From contig JAAYPT010000051.1 of NCBI GenBank assembly GCA_012519695.1, positions 1 through 33,702 of the forward strand: a stretch of 33,702 nt of DNA. Reading direction: 5' to 3'. Shown in pieces: positions 27,131 through 33,644 of this stretch; position 1 is the first letter of the stretch, and each line of letters begins with the position of its first letter. Origin of the DNA: Clostridiales bacterium. GTDB taxonomy: Bacteria > Bacillota > Clostridia > Lachnospirales > Lachnospiraceae. The notes beneath the pieces are model-generated. The model was given only the letters and a program-made list of their open reading frames with translations. It was not told the origin of the DNA and did no database searches. The position numbers and the translations under genes were made by a program.

Positions 27131-27173
27131 AAAAGGACTCAGAAAGGTGATAATTACTTTTCTGAGTCCTTTT
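27131..27173. terminator. Bidirectional terminator between convergent genes
   Basis: AAAAGGACTCAGAAAGGT (27131-27148) pairs with ACTTTTCTGAGTCCTTTT (27156-27173), one G-U pair, loop GATAATT. T-runs occur on both strands, suiting the debranching gene (+) and xpt (-), which converge here. Confidence 0.92.
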
Positions 27174-27199
27174 GAAATGAAACAACATTCGTTGAATTA

Positions 27200-27775
27200 T
27201 TATTCTTTTACAAATTCTACAAAACCTTCGCCCATTTTAGCAATGCGGGCAAGAGAATAAACTTCAATACCTTGCTGGGTGAGTTTATCGTGTCCGGGTT
27301 CAAAGGATTTTTCAACTAAAATACCGATACCTGCAATAGTAGCATGTGATTTACGGATTAATCGAACAGCTCCGGTAGCCGCTTCACCATTAGCAAGAAA
27401 ATCATCAATAATTAAAACGTGGTCTTCTTCGGAAATATATTTCTGGGAAAGTGTTAATTCGTAGTTTGTTCCCTTAGTATAGGAAGTAACAACAGTCTGA
27501 TAACAATCTTGGTTTAAGATTTTAGAAGGTTGCTTTTTTAAAATAACAAGAGGAACATTTAGAGCCAGAGCTGTCATGAGAGCCGGACTGATACCGGAAC
27601 TTTCAATGGTAGCTACTTTTGTAATACCTTTTCCACTAAAATGTGATGCAAATTCTTTTCCTAGTTCTTGCATCAGTTCGGGGTCAACCTGATGATTGAT
27701 AAAACTATCAACCTTTAAAATGTGTTCGTTAACGGCAACACCGTCAGAAAGAATTTTGTCTTCTAATAACTTCAT
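27200..27775 (-). CDS. xpt: Xanthine phosphoribosyltransferase
   Basis: 191 residues, typical of Xpt, which salvages xanthine to XMP using PRPP in the cytosol. The N-terminus ([32 protein letters not shown]) and the PRPP-binding loop [16 protein letters not shown] (about 128-143) are characteristic, as is [21 protein letters not shown]. The ATG is at 27773-27775 on the - strand with GAGGTGGG upstream. In many Firmicutes xpt follows a guanine riboswitch; the 51 bases between it and the upstream gene leave no room for one. A TATACT near 27811-27816 could be a -10, but no convincing -35 is present, so read-through from the upstream membrane-protein gene is possible. Confidence 0.95.
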   Translation of the reverse strand: MKLLEDKILSDGVAVNEHILKVDSFINHQVDPELMQELGKEFASHFSGKGITKVATIESSGISPALMTALALNVPLVILKKQPSKILNQDCYQTVVTSYTKGTNYELTLSQKYISEEDHVLIIDDFLANGEAATGAVRLIRKSHATIAGIGILVEKSFEPGHDKLTQQGIEVYSLARIAKMGEGFVEFVKE

Positions 27776-27826
27776 AATAACCCACCTCGCAACATTATTT
27801 GTATAAAGATAGTATAACAGAATTTT

Positions 27827-28363
27827 CTAATCAGGGAAATACATCTGGTAAATTTTTTCTGTCATATATTCTAAAAAGTTTTCTTCCAATGTAGGAAATG
27901 CCTCTTTCATAAGGCGATTGATATTTTCGGAGCGTAAAAAGTACAATTGTTCTAAAGAAATGTCATCCGTATCCATGCCATTGGAAATAGCATCCGCAGA
28001 ATAGTTATTTTCAAACCATTGTTTTATCTGAATGATGGTACATTCTTCATCATTTTTGGCAGAAGCTAAGGATTTCATTTCTCGAAAGGAACGAATTCCA
28101 ACGAATAGAAAGAAGATAAAAAGAATTCCCAAAACAACAGTAAACATACACTGTGTAAAAAAGGAAAATGAAATTGGCAGGATGCCAATCCAAAGTAGTA
28201 TCAGCAGAACAATACCAAGACATCCAATAATCAGAAACGTATATGCAGTGCTTTTTACATCTTCATATTTTTTACCAATTTCTACATAAGCATGTGAGGC
28301 TTCTGAAAGTAAAAAAGATGAGTCTTGTTTGGTTGTATCATTCAAATTGTAATCAGAACTCAT
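27827..28363 (-). CDS. Small two-span membrane protein of unknown function
   Basis: 178 residues from the ATG at 28361-28363, chosen because GAGG lies ten bases upstream on the - strand; the more distal ATG (28384) has no ribosome binding site. A 40-residue polar N-terminus is followed by two hydrophobic segments (about 41-62 and 69-91), then an 85-residue soluble, acidic, helical C-terminus (LEQLYFLRSENINRLMKEAF). No motif was recognised. The two spans form a hairpin with both soluble parts on the same, probably cytosolic, side. It lies 51 bases upstream of xpt on the same strand and may share its transcript. It diverges from rlmH. Confidence 0.75.
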   Translation of the reverse strand: MSSDYNLNDTTKQDSSFLLSEASHAYVEIGKKYEDVKSTAYTFLIIGCLGIVLLILLWIGILPISFSFFTQCMFTVVLGILFIFFLFVGIRSFREMKSLASAKNDEECTIIQIKQWFENNYSADAISNGMDTDDISLEQLYFLRSENINRLMKEAFPTLEENFLEYMTEKIYQMYFPD

Positions 28364-28435
28364 GATAAATATACCTCGTTTCATAAAAAGATAGATAAAT
28401 TATAAAATAAATGACTGATTAATACAACCGGAATG

Positions 28436-28444
28436 TGCTATAAT
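28436..28444 (+). promoter_or_regulatory. Extended -10 promoter of rlmH
   Basis: TGCTATAAT (28436-28444) is a perfect extended -10 (TGnTATAAT). The -35 region is poor, as is usual for extended -10 promoters. Transcription would begin near 28451 and include a small hairpin (AGTTT 28458-28462 with AAACT 28483-28487, inner CGC/GCG) before the ATG at 28533. Confidence 0.65.
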
Positions 28445-28532
28445 AACGTCTGTTAGTAGTTTCGCGAGCTGGAAAAGCGAAGAAACTGCGGTATTATCAA
28501 AGAAAGAATCAAGTCTATGGAGCAAATAGAAA

Positions 28533-29012
28533 ATGAAAATAACAGTTTTAACAGTTGGTAAAGTAAAGGAAAAATTTTACAGACAGGCAATTGAAGAATT
28601 TCAGAAAAGGTTAAGCCGATATTGCAAGCTGGAAATAATAGAAGTTCCAGACGAAAAAACACTGGATCATGCCAGTGAAACAGAGGAACGTCTTATTAAG
28701 GAAAAAGAAGGTCAACGTATTTTAAAATATATCAAGGAAGATGCATGGGTATGTGCTCTTGCAATAGAAGGAAAAATGTTGGATTCTGTGGAATTGTCCG
28801 AAAAACTGGAACAAATGGGAATTGGTGGAGTAAGCCATATGATATTTGTGATTGGCGGTTCACTCGGTTTGGCAGATGAAGTGTTAAAAAGTGCAGATTT
28901 TAAACTGAGTTTTTCTAAGATGACATTTCCACATCAGTTGATGAGGGTGATTTTGCTGGAACAAATTTATCGTGCATATCGAATTATGCAGGGAGAGCCG
29001 TATCATAAGTAA
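28533..29012 (+). CDS. rlmH: 23S rRNA (pseudouridine1915-N3)-methyltransferase RlmH
   Basis: 159 residues, exactly the size of RlmH (SPOUT class, COG1576), a homodimeric cytosolic enzyme that methylates pseudouridine 1915 of 23S rRNA with S-adenosylmethionine. The deep-knot SAM site is at about 100-159: FVIGGSLGLADEVLKSAD and SFSKMTFPHQLMRVILLEQIYRAYRIMQGEPYHK, the invariant C-terminus. The N-terminus MKITVLTVGKVKEKFYRQAIEEF is also typical. It has its own extended -10 promoter. No strong AGGAGG is seen; GGAG at 28518-28521 is the nearest. Confidence 0.96.
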   Translation: MKITVLTVGKVKEKFYRQAIEEFQKRLSRYCKLEIIEVPDEKTLDHASETEERLIKEKEGQRILKYIKEDAWVCALAIEGKMLDSVELSEKLEQMGIGGVSHMIFVIGGSLGLADEVLKSADFKLSFSKMTFPHQLMRVILLEQIYRAYRIMQGEPYHK

Positions 29013-29087
29013 GAATTATAAGAAAGAATAAATACAAAAAAGTTCCAGATAATCCAGTGATTTCCAGTATCTTTAAACATACCTCTG

Positions 29088-29096
29088 TGTTATGCT
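29088..29096 (+). promoter_or_regulatory. Weak candidate promoter of the CAP-domain protein
   Basis: TGTTATGCT (29088-29096) fits an extended -10 (TGnTATnnT). No good -35 is visible at the proper distance. Confidence 0.3.
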
Positions 29097-29164
29097 ATCT
29101 CTTGTAACAAAAAAGAAATCATTACGAAATAGTTTTGTAATAATTAAAACAGGAGGTTTACATA

Positions 29165-29896
29165 ATAAAAACATCATTATTGGCATGCATTACAGCAGTG
29201 GGGATTGCGGGATGTACTGTTTTACCCGTACAGGCAGCAGAGGAAAGTGCTATTTCCTGGGAGTTAGGAAATGGAAAAGGTTATATTGTGGCAGGTGAAC
29301 AGGTATGTAGCCCGGAAGAAATAAAGGAACTTTTAAAAGAACTGTGTAATTGTTTCCCTAATATTGATATTCCGGACAACAATCAGCCGGGGGATGATAT
29401 AGAGGCACCGGACAACAATCAACCGGGGAATGATACAGAGACACCGGACAACAATCAACCGGGAACTGATACAGAGACACCGGACAACAATCAACCGGGG
29501 AATGATACAGAGACACCAGCTTTTTCTTATGCAGAACAGGTGGTAAAACTGGTGAATGAAGAACGGGCAAAAGTAGGAGCAGGAGCACTTACTTTAGATA
29601 AGGAAATAGAAGCAGCGGCGTTAGCCAGAGCAAAAGAAATAGAAACATCTTTTTCCCATACCAGACCAGATGGAAGAAACTTTAGCACTGCATTAACAGA
29701 TGCAGGAATTACATTCCGCAGTTCAGGAGAGAATATTGCATGGGGACAGCGTTCACCAGAAGAAGTAGTTAAGGCTTGGATGAATAGCGAAGGACATAGA
29801 GCCAATATCTTGAATACAAACTTCACAAAAATTGGAGTAGGATATTATCAGAACGGCGCAGGAAGAAATTATTGGAGCCAGTTGTTTACGAATTAG
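29165..29896 (+). CDS. Secreted CAP/SCP-domain protein (YkwD-like) with a Pro/Asn/Gln repeat linker; start codon ATA
   Basis: About 243 residues if read from the ATA at 29165-29167. That codon sits eight bases after a perfect AGGAGG (29151-29156) and is followed by KTSLLACITAVGIAGCTVLPVQA, a complete signal peptide (cleavage after VQA; IAGC could instead be a lipobox). The only standard start, TTG at 29180, would remove the positive charge and lies too far from the ribosome binding site. A linker of four PDNNQPG-type repeats follows, then a CAP domain (about 120-243) with SHTRPDG, GENIAWG and SEGHRANIL, the usual His/Glu/His cleft. CAP proteins of this kind occur outside the cell; their activity is poorly known. 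ATA is a very inefficient start, so expression may be low or lost. Confidence 0.75.
   Translation: MKTSLLACITAVGIAGCTVLPVQAAEESAISWELGNGKGYIVAGEQVCSPEEIKELLKELCNCFPNIDIPDNNQPGDDIEAPDNNQPGNDTETPDNNQPGTDTETPDNNQPGNDTETPAFSYAEQVVKLVNEERAKVGAGALTLDKEIEAAALARAKEIETSFSHTRPDGRNFSTALTDAGITFRSSGENIAWGQRSPEEVVKAWMNSEGHRANILNTNFTKIGVGYYQNGAGRNYWSQLFTN
29372..29515 (+). repeat. Four tandem 36-bp in-frame repeats in the CAP protein linker
   Basis: Units begin at 29372, 29408, 29444 and 29480, each encoding PDNNQPG plus a variable acidic part (DDIEA, NDTET, TDTET, NDTET). The second and fourth units are almost identical in DNA. This is a flexible cell-wall spacer type and is prone to copy-number change by slippage or recombination. 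Confidence 0.93.
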
Positions 29897-29919
29897 ATAG
29901 TATTTTGTTGAGTATTTAC

Positions 29920-29952
29920 AAAGGACTTTATCATAGAGATAAGGTCCTTTTT
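29920..29952 (+). terminator. Terminator after the CAP-protein gene
   Basis: AAAGGACTTTATC (29920-29932), loop ATAGA, GATAAGGTCCTTT (29938-29950), one G-U pair, then more Ts. Its core closely resembles the terminator at 31391-31432. Confidence 0.88.
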
Positions 29953-29975
29953 GTCCTTTTTGTATGAGGTTTCAA

Positions 29976-30004
29976 TTGCCTTTTTAAAGTTAGTATGATA
30001 CTAT
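29976..30004 (+). promoter_or_regulatory. Candidate promoter of the Rpn-type gene
   Basis: TTGCCT (29976-29981), a 17-base spacer and TACTAT (29999-30004) with TG at 29996-29997 (extended -10). It would give a leader of about 155 bases before the ATG at 30168. Confidence 0.45.
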
Positions 30005-30062
30005 GAAATCAAGCAATGAATTCAAAAAATATCTAAAGCAGTAATTCTGAAGTAATATTCTT

Positions 30063-30140
30063 AACCGCGAGGTTGTCAAAATGAACTCTTTGCTTAATTA
30101 CCAGAAATAATCAGGCAGGGAGGTTGATGCATCTTCCTGC
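30063..30140 (+). promoter_or_regulatory. Structured 5' leader of the Rpn-type gene
   Basis: Two hairpins: AACC-GCGA-GGTT (30063-30074, a GNRA-type tetraloop) and GCAGGGAGGT/ATCTTCCTGC (30115-30124/30131-30140, loop TGATGC, two G-U pairs). No T-run follows, so neither is a terminator. The second ends 27 bases before the start codon and could affect translation or RNA stability. I do not recognise a riboswitch class. The rest of the gene-free stretch between 29953 and 30167 shows only the promoter candidate. Confidence 0.45.
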
Positions 30141-30167
30141 AAAGTGAAAAAGAAAGGAAGTATGTGA

Positions 30168-30988
30168 ATGACAAAGGAGAATTTAGTAGGTGTATTACCA
30201 GAGGAGTATGAGTTTAATCTCAGTGATTTTGCACTTTTTCTGTCTGTAATGAAGAATAAGGAAGCATATGAGAGCACGTTAAGTATTATTTTAGATGAAG
30301 TTGATTTAGAACTTACAGATGTAAAGGTGGAACAGGTTGTACTTAATAAAAGTGGAAAAGAGCAATTCGATTAGATGCGTGGGCATTAGATAAAAATAAT
30401 CGTCAGATTAATACGGAAATGCAGAATGATACGAAGCATGATGATGTGAGAAAACGTTCACGATATTATCAAGGATTGTTGGATTCTCCCATCTTAAAAT
30501 CAGGGGAACAAACCTTATACAAAAATCTTCCATCTACAATTATTATTTTTATCACTCAAGAAGATATTTTCAAGAAAGATATTGCAAAGTATACTTTTAC
30601 AGAACAATGTGAAGAAATACCAGGATTGCATTTAGAAGATGGTACAGAAAAGATATTTTTAAATATGAGTAGTAAAAATGGAAAGCCAGAGTTAATCAGC
30701 TTGTTACAATATATGAAAGAAACGCGATTGGATAATCCTGAAATTTTGATAAAGGATAGACGAATTTTAAAACTGGATTCCATTGTAAATGAGGTAAAAC
30801 AGTCAGAAGAATGGGAGGCTGTCAAAATGAATATATTAGAAATAGGAATTGAACAAGGGAAAATAGAAGGTGTAATATTAGCATATCGTGACATGAAACT
30901 TTCTGATGATGAAATTATGTTAAAATTAGTAGAAAATTTTGGTTTAACTCCAGAACAAGCAAAGAAAATATTGGAAAAGAATATATAG
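30168..30988 (+). pseudogene. Rpn-family recombination-promoting nuclease / PD-(D/E)XK putative transposase, frameshifted
   Basis: Frame 1 (30168-30374, ATG after AAAGGAAG) reads to VEQVVLNKSGK and then ends. The family-like continuation AIRLDAWALDKNNRQINTEMQND is in another frame from 30362 and runs to 30988. One missing A in the A-run at 30357-30360 (GGAAAAGAG, expected GGAAAAAGAG) explains the break. The PD-(D/E)XK residues lie in the second part: the aspartate of RLDAWA (codon at 30374) and E-x-Q of TEMQ (30416-30424). The C-terminus LKLVENFGLTPEQAKKILEKNI is typical of Rpn proteins, multicopy DNA endonucleases thought to promote RecA-independent recombination. With the shift neither piece has a whole nuclease. 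Sequencing error must be excluded. Confidence 0.85.
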
Positions 30989-31083
30989 AAGATCCTTTTT
31001 GTGAAAAAGGGGTTGAAGTATAAATTACCTTCTGTAGAATATAGGTATCGGGTACTCGATGAGAAAATTTTAGGAGGTTCAAG

Positions 31084-31212
31084 ATGAACGATATTAAAGT
31101 ATTTTCCATCGGAAAGATTGTAAATGAAGAAGTAAATGTAAAAGTGGTCATTAAACCAAAATATGCAGAAGGGCTAAAAGGACTTGAAGGATATAGTCAT
31201 GTGCAGATTTAA
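31084..31212 (+). pseudogene. N-terminal fragment of a TrmO/TsaA (UPF0066) tRNA methyltransferase gene
   Basis: 43 codons with a good ribosome binding site (AGGAGG just before the ATG). MNDIKVFSIGKIVNEE and the family-like KYAEGLKGLEGYSHVQI match the start of TrmO, which N6-methylates t6A37 of tRNA. A stop follows immediately where the family normally continues with a tryptophan-rich strand. About two thirds of the protein is missing. The 3' neighbour is the tail of an unrelated acetyltransferase, so a deletion joined the two. Confidence 0.75.
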
Positions 31213-31348
31213 TGTGGCTTCGCAGAGAATACTTGAGAAGTGTGGTTATACAAAGGAAGGATTTATCAGACAAGGAAAAATGATTAATACATGGTGTGAC
31301 TATTATGTATATGGCATTTTGGATTCTGATTATTCCGAAAGAAAATAA
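31208..31348 (+). pseudogene. C-terminal fragment of a GNAT (RimJ/RimL-type) acetyltransferase gene
   Basis: 46 codons in a frame different from the TrmO fragment: FNVASQRILEKCGYTKEGFI and YYVYGILDSDY match the acetyl-CoA-binding helix and last strand of RimJ/RimL-type N-acetyltransferases. There is no start codon or ribosome binding site of its own. It overlaps the end of the TrmO fragment by five bases, which places the deletion junction at about 31208-31213. Confidence 0.7.
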
Positions 31349-31390
31349 AATTGCTATTTTAGGTATAAAAAGCCGACAACTTATAGTTGG

Positions 31391-31432
31391 AAAAACAGGA
31401 CTTTATCTTAATGGGAGATAAGTCCTGTTTTT
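31391..31432 (+). terminator. Terminator downstream of the TrmO/GNAT remnant
   Basis: AAAAACAGGACTTTATCT (31391-31408) pairs with AGATAAGTCCTGTTTTT (31416-31432) with one bulged T; the loop is TAATGGG. The right arm ends in a T-run. It would end the transcript of whatever once lay upstream. Confidence 0.88.
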
Positions 31433-31433
31433 C

Positions 31434-31462
31434 TGTACAAGAAATCTGGTTTGCGTTATAAT
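31434..31462 (+). promoter_or_regulatory. Candidate promoter of the carbamoyltransferase remnant and pyrimidine phosphorylase
   Basis: TGTACA (31434-31439, 4 of 6 to consensus), a 17-base spacer and TATAAT (31457-31462). Transcription would start near 31469 and may run through the damaged gene into the phosphorylase gene, only 16 bases beyond it. Confidence 0.5.
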
Positions 31463-31526
31463 GAAAAGAACATTATAAGCGGTACAGAGTGTAAGGAACG
31501 TTTTACCTAATGGAGAAATACGAAGA

Positions 31527-32193
31527 ATGAAGCATTTGATTCGATTAAGTGATTATAGTAAGGAAGATATAAAAGAAATTTTTAACATTGCAGACCAATT
31601 AAAACAGGGAAAATATCAAGAGTTTTTAAAAGGGAAAACAATTGTGATGTTTTTTCCAGAATCCAGTATTCGTACAAGGGTGACTTTTGAAAAAGGAATT
31701 TATTTGCTGGGAGGACAGTCAATTCTTTTTTCACCGGAAACTTTAAACAAAAAAGTATTCCCTATCTAAAATTAGAGAAGATTTTATAAAAGACAGATAT
31801 TTGTTTGTAGGTGCCAATGGGAATATCGGATTGGCATGGAAAGAAGCATCAGAAGTTATGGGATTTTCGTTAGAACAATGTTGCCCATATGGATATGAAA
31901 TGCCGGAAACTACAGTTTTACATAATTTAGACAAAGCTATTTGGGATAAGGATATTATATGTACTGACTCTTTGGGCAGGGATGAATTAAAAGATTTTGC
32001 AGATTATCAAGTAACTTATCAGCGCATGGAACATGCCAACAAGAATGCCATATTAAATCCATGTCCGCCTTTTTATCGGGGAGAAGAAATATCGGAAGAT
32101 GCAATTGAGAGTAAATACTTTGTGGGGTATGAATTCAAGAAAAGTTTATTAGAAATACAACAAGCAGTTCTTATTTTTAATATGATGTCATAG
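31527..32193 (+). pseudogene. Ornithine/aspartate-carbamoyltransferase-family gene with internal deletion
   Basis: Frame 1 (31527-31769) gives the N-terminal carbamoyl-phosphate domain start, MKHLIRLSDYSKEDIKEIFNIA and SSIRTRVTFEKGI (variant of the STRTR loop), ending at ETLNKK. The match resumes in another frame at about 31752 (KYSLSKIREDFIKDRYLFVGANGN) and runs to 32193 with NPCPPFYRGEE in place of the HCLP motif and VGYEFKKSLLEIQQAV at the end. About 70 residues between, including the HPxxxL segment, are missing. The join falls in an A-rich run (31746-31754). The whole would be near 300 residues. The variant motifs suggest a paralogue rather than arginine-pathway OTC. Active-site parts are lost, so it should be inactive. 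Confidence 0.82.
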
Positions 32194-32209
32194 GAAAGAG
32201 GTAAATAAA

Positions 32210-33514
32210 ATGCGAATGTATGATTTGATTAACAAAAAGAAAAAGGGCGAAGCCTTAACAAAAGAAGAAATTGAATTTATGATTACAGGATTTACCAATG
32301 GAGAAATTCCAGACTACCAGATGTCAGCCATGATGATGGCGATTTGTTTTCAGGGAATGAATGATGAAGAAACTCTCAATCTTACCCTTGCCATGAGAGA
32401 TAGTGGCGATGTATTGGACTTATCTGCTATTGAGGGAATCAAGGTAGATAAGCACAGTACTGGCGGAGTTGGAGACAAAACATCCCTTGTGTTAGCACCA
32501 ATGGTGGCTGCACTTGGGATTCCGGTTGCCAAAATGTCCGGAAGAGGACTTGGACACACAGGAGGTACGATTGATAAGTTAGAATGTTTTCCGGGATTTT
32601 CCACCAGTCTTACAGAAGAGCAATTCTACCAAAATGTAAATCAGGTAAAAATGGCAATTATGGGGCAAACTGCCAATCTTGCACCGGCAGATAAGAAGTT
32701 GTATGCATTAAGAGACGTTACGGCAACCGTGGACCAGCTTTCCTTAATTGCTTCCAGTATAATGAGTAAAAAATTAGCAGCAGGTGCAGATGCTATTGTA
32801 TTAGATGTAAAAACTGGAAACGGTGCATTTATGAAAACAGAAGAAGATGCAGTTGCCTTGGCAAAAGAAATGGTGAAGATTGGGAAAAACGCAGGAAAGA
32901 AAATGGCGGCAGTTATCACAGATATGGATCAGCCGTTGGGGAATGCCGTTGGTAATGTGTTAGAAGTAAAGGAAGCCATTCTTGCGCTCAATGGTTTAGG
33001 ACCAAAAGACTTCATGGATGTGGTATATGCATTGGGAACACAAATGGTTTTATTTGCAGAAAAAGCTAAAACAGAGGAAGAAGCTAGGGCAATGTTAGAA
33101 GAAACCATTAAAAACAAAACCGCACTAGACAAGTTTGCAGAATTTGTAGAAGCGCAGGGGGGTGAAAAGCGCTTTGTGTACCAGCCGGAAATACTTCCGA
33201 GAGCAGGAATTGTCATGGAAGTCATAAACACAGAGGAAGGATATGTTTCTAAAATCAAGGCAGAAGAAATCGGATTGGCAAGCTTAGTTCTTGGTGGCGG
33301 AAGAGCAACCAAAGATAGCAAAATTGACCTTACAGTTGGTGTACTTTTGAATAAAAAGCGTGGAGATAAGGTAAAAATGGGAGATGTTCTTGCAACTATT
33401 TTTGCAAACGATATGGAAAAGGCAAAAGAAGCCTATGCAAAAATTGTATGTGCATATGAAGTGCAACAAGAAGAACCAAATCCGGTTCCTATGATAAAGG
33501 GCATTCTTAAATGA
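32210..33514 (+). CDS. pdp: Pyrimidine-nucleoside phosphorylase
   Basis: 434 residues, full length. It cleaves uridine and thymidine (and deoxyuridine) with phosphate in the cytosol, part of nucleoside salvage. The helical N-terminal lobe begins [25 protein letters not shown]. The phosphate-binding motif [23 protein letters not shown] and the thymidine-phosphorylase family signature [16 protein letters not shown] follow; the C-terminal domain includes [10 protein letters not shown]-like [15 protein letters not shown] and NKKRGDKV. The ribosome binding site is AAGAGG, eight bases before the ATG. It is intact, 16 bases downstream of a damaged carbamoyltransferase gene and probably expressed from its promoter. 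An IS200-type element lies immediately downstream, where a terminator might be expected. Confidence 0.95.
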   Translation: MRMYDLINKKKKGEALTKEEIEFMITGFTNGEIPDYQMSAMMMAICFQGMNDEETLNLTLAMRDSGDVLDLSAIEGIKVDKHSTGGVGDKTSLVLAPMVAALGIPVAKMSGRGLGHTGGTIDKLECFPGFSTSLTEEQFYQNVNQVKMAIMGQTANLAPADKKLYALRDVTATVDQLSLIASSIMSKKLAAGADAIVLDVKTGNGAFMKTEEDAVALAKEMVKIGKNAGKKMAAVITDMDQPLGNAVGNVLEVKEAILALNGLGPKDFMDVVYALGTQMVLFAEKAKTEEEARAMLEETIKNKTALDKFAEFVEAQGGEKRFVYQPEILPRAGIVMEVINTEEGYVSKIKAEEIGLASLVLGGGRATKDSKIDLTVGVLLNKKRGDKVKMGDVLATIFANDMEKAKEAYAKIVCAYEVQQEEPNPVPMIKGILK

Positions 33515-33525
33515 AAAGTCTAATC

Positions 33526-33542
33526 CCCCAGCTATGCTGGGG
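33526..33542. repeat. IS200-type left-end hairpin
   Basis: CCCCAGC (33526-33532), loop TAT, GCTGGGG (33536-33542). In IS200/IS605 elements such subterminal hairpins are the DNA structures bound by TnpA. It may also act as a barrier to transcription coming from the phosphorylase gene. Confidence 0.8.
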
Positions 33543-33583
33543 AGAATGGAATAGCTGAAAGCGGTTAGGATATCAATAAAAAA

Positions 33584-33636
33584 CCTCCTGTGATATATTA
33601 AGAATGGTGTCGCAAGCCAAACTTAATCACAGGAGG
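33584..33636 (+). promoter_or_regulatory. Hairpin masking the tnpA ribosome binding site
   Basis: CCTCCTGTGAT and TTAAG (33584-33602) pair with CTTAAT and CACAGGAGG (33622-33636). The right arm contains the AGGAGG for tnpA. This is the known IS200 strategy of keeping transposase translation low; an antisense RNA (art200-like) is also known in some IS200 copies but cannot be shown here. Confidence 0.82.
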
Positions 33637-33644
33637 TGGTCCAT

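Noticed and set aside
27776-27826. Guanine riboswitch upstream of xpt
   Set aside because: Only 51 bases separate xpt from the next gene and no aptamer-like three-way junction is visible.
29092-29298. 68-codon open frame overlapping the start of the CAP gene
   Set aside because: No ribosome binding site or recognisable family; it runs out of frame through the signal-peptide region of the CAP gene.
29372-29515. Regular 36-bp repeats as a CRISPR array
   Set aside because: The units are directly adjacent without spacers, stay in frame and encode a protein linker.
30994-31010. CCTTTTT-GTG-AAAAAGG palindrome as a terminator of the Rpn gene
   Set aside because: The stem is mostly A-T with a tight loop and no T-run after it.
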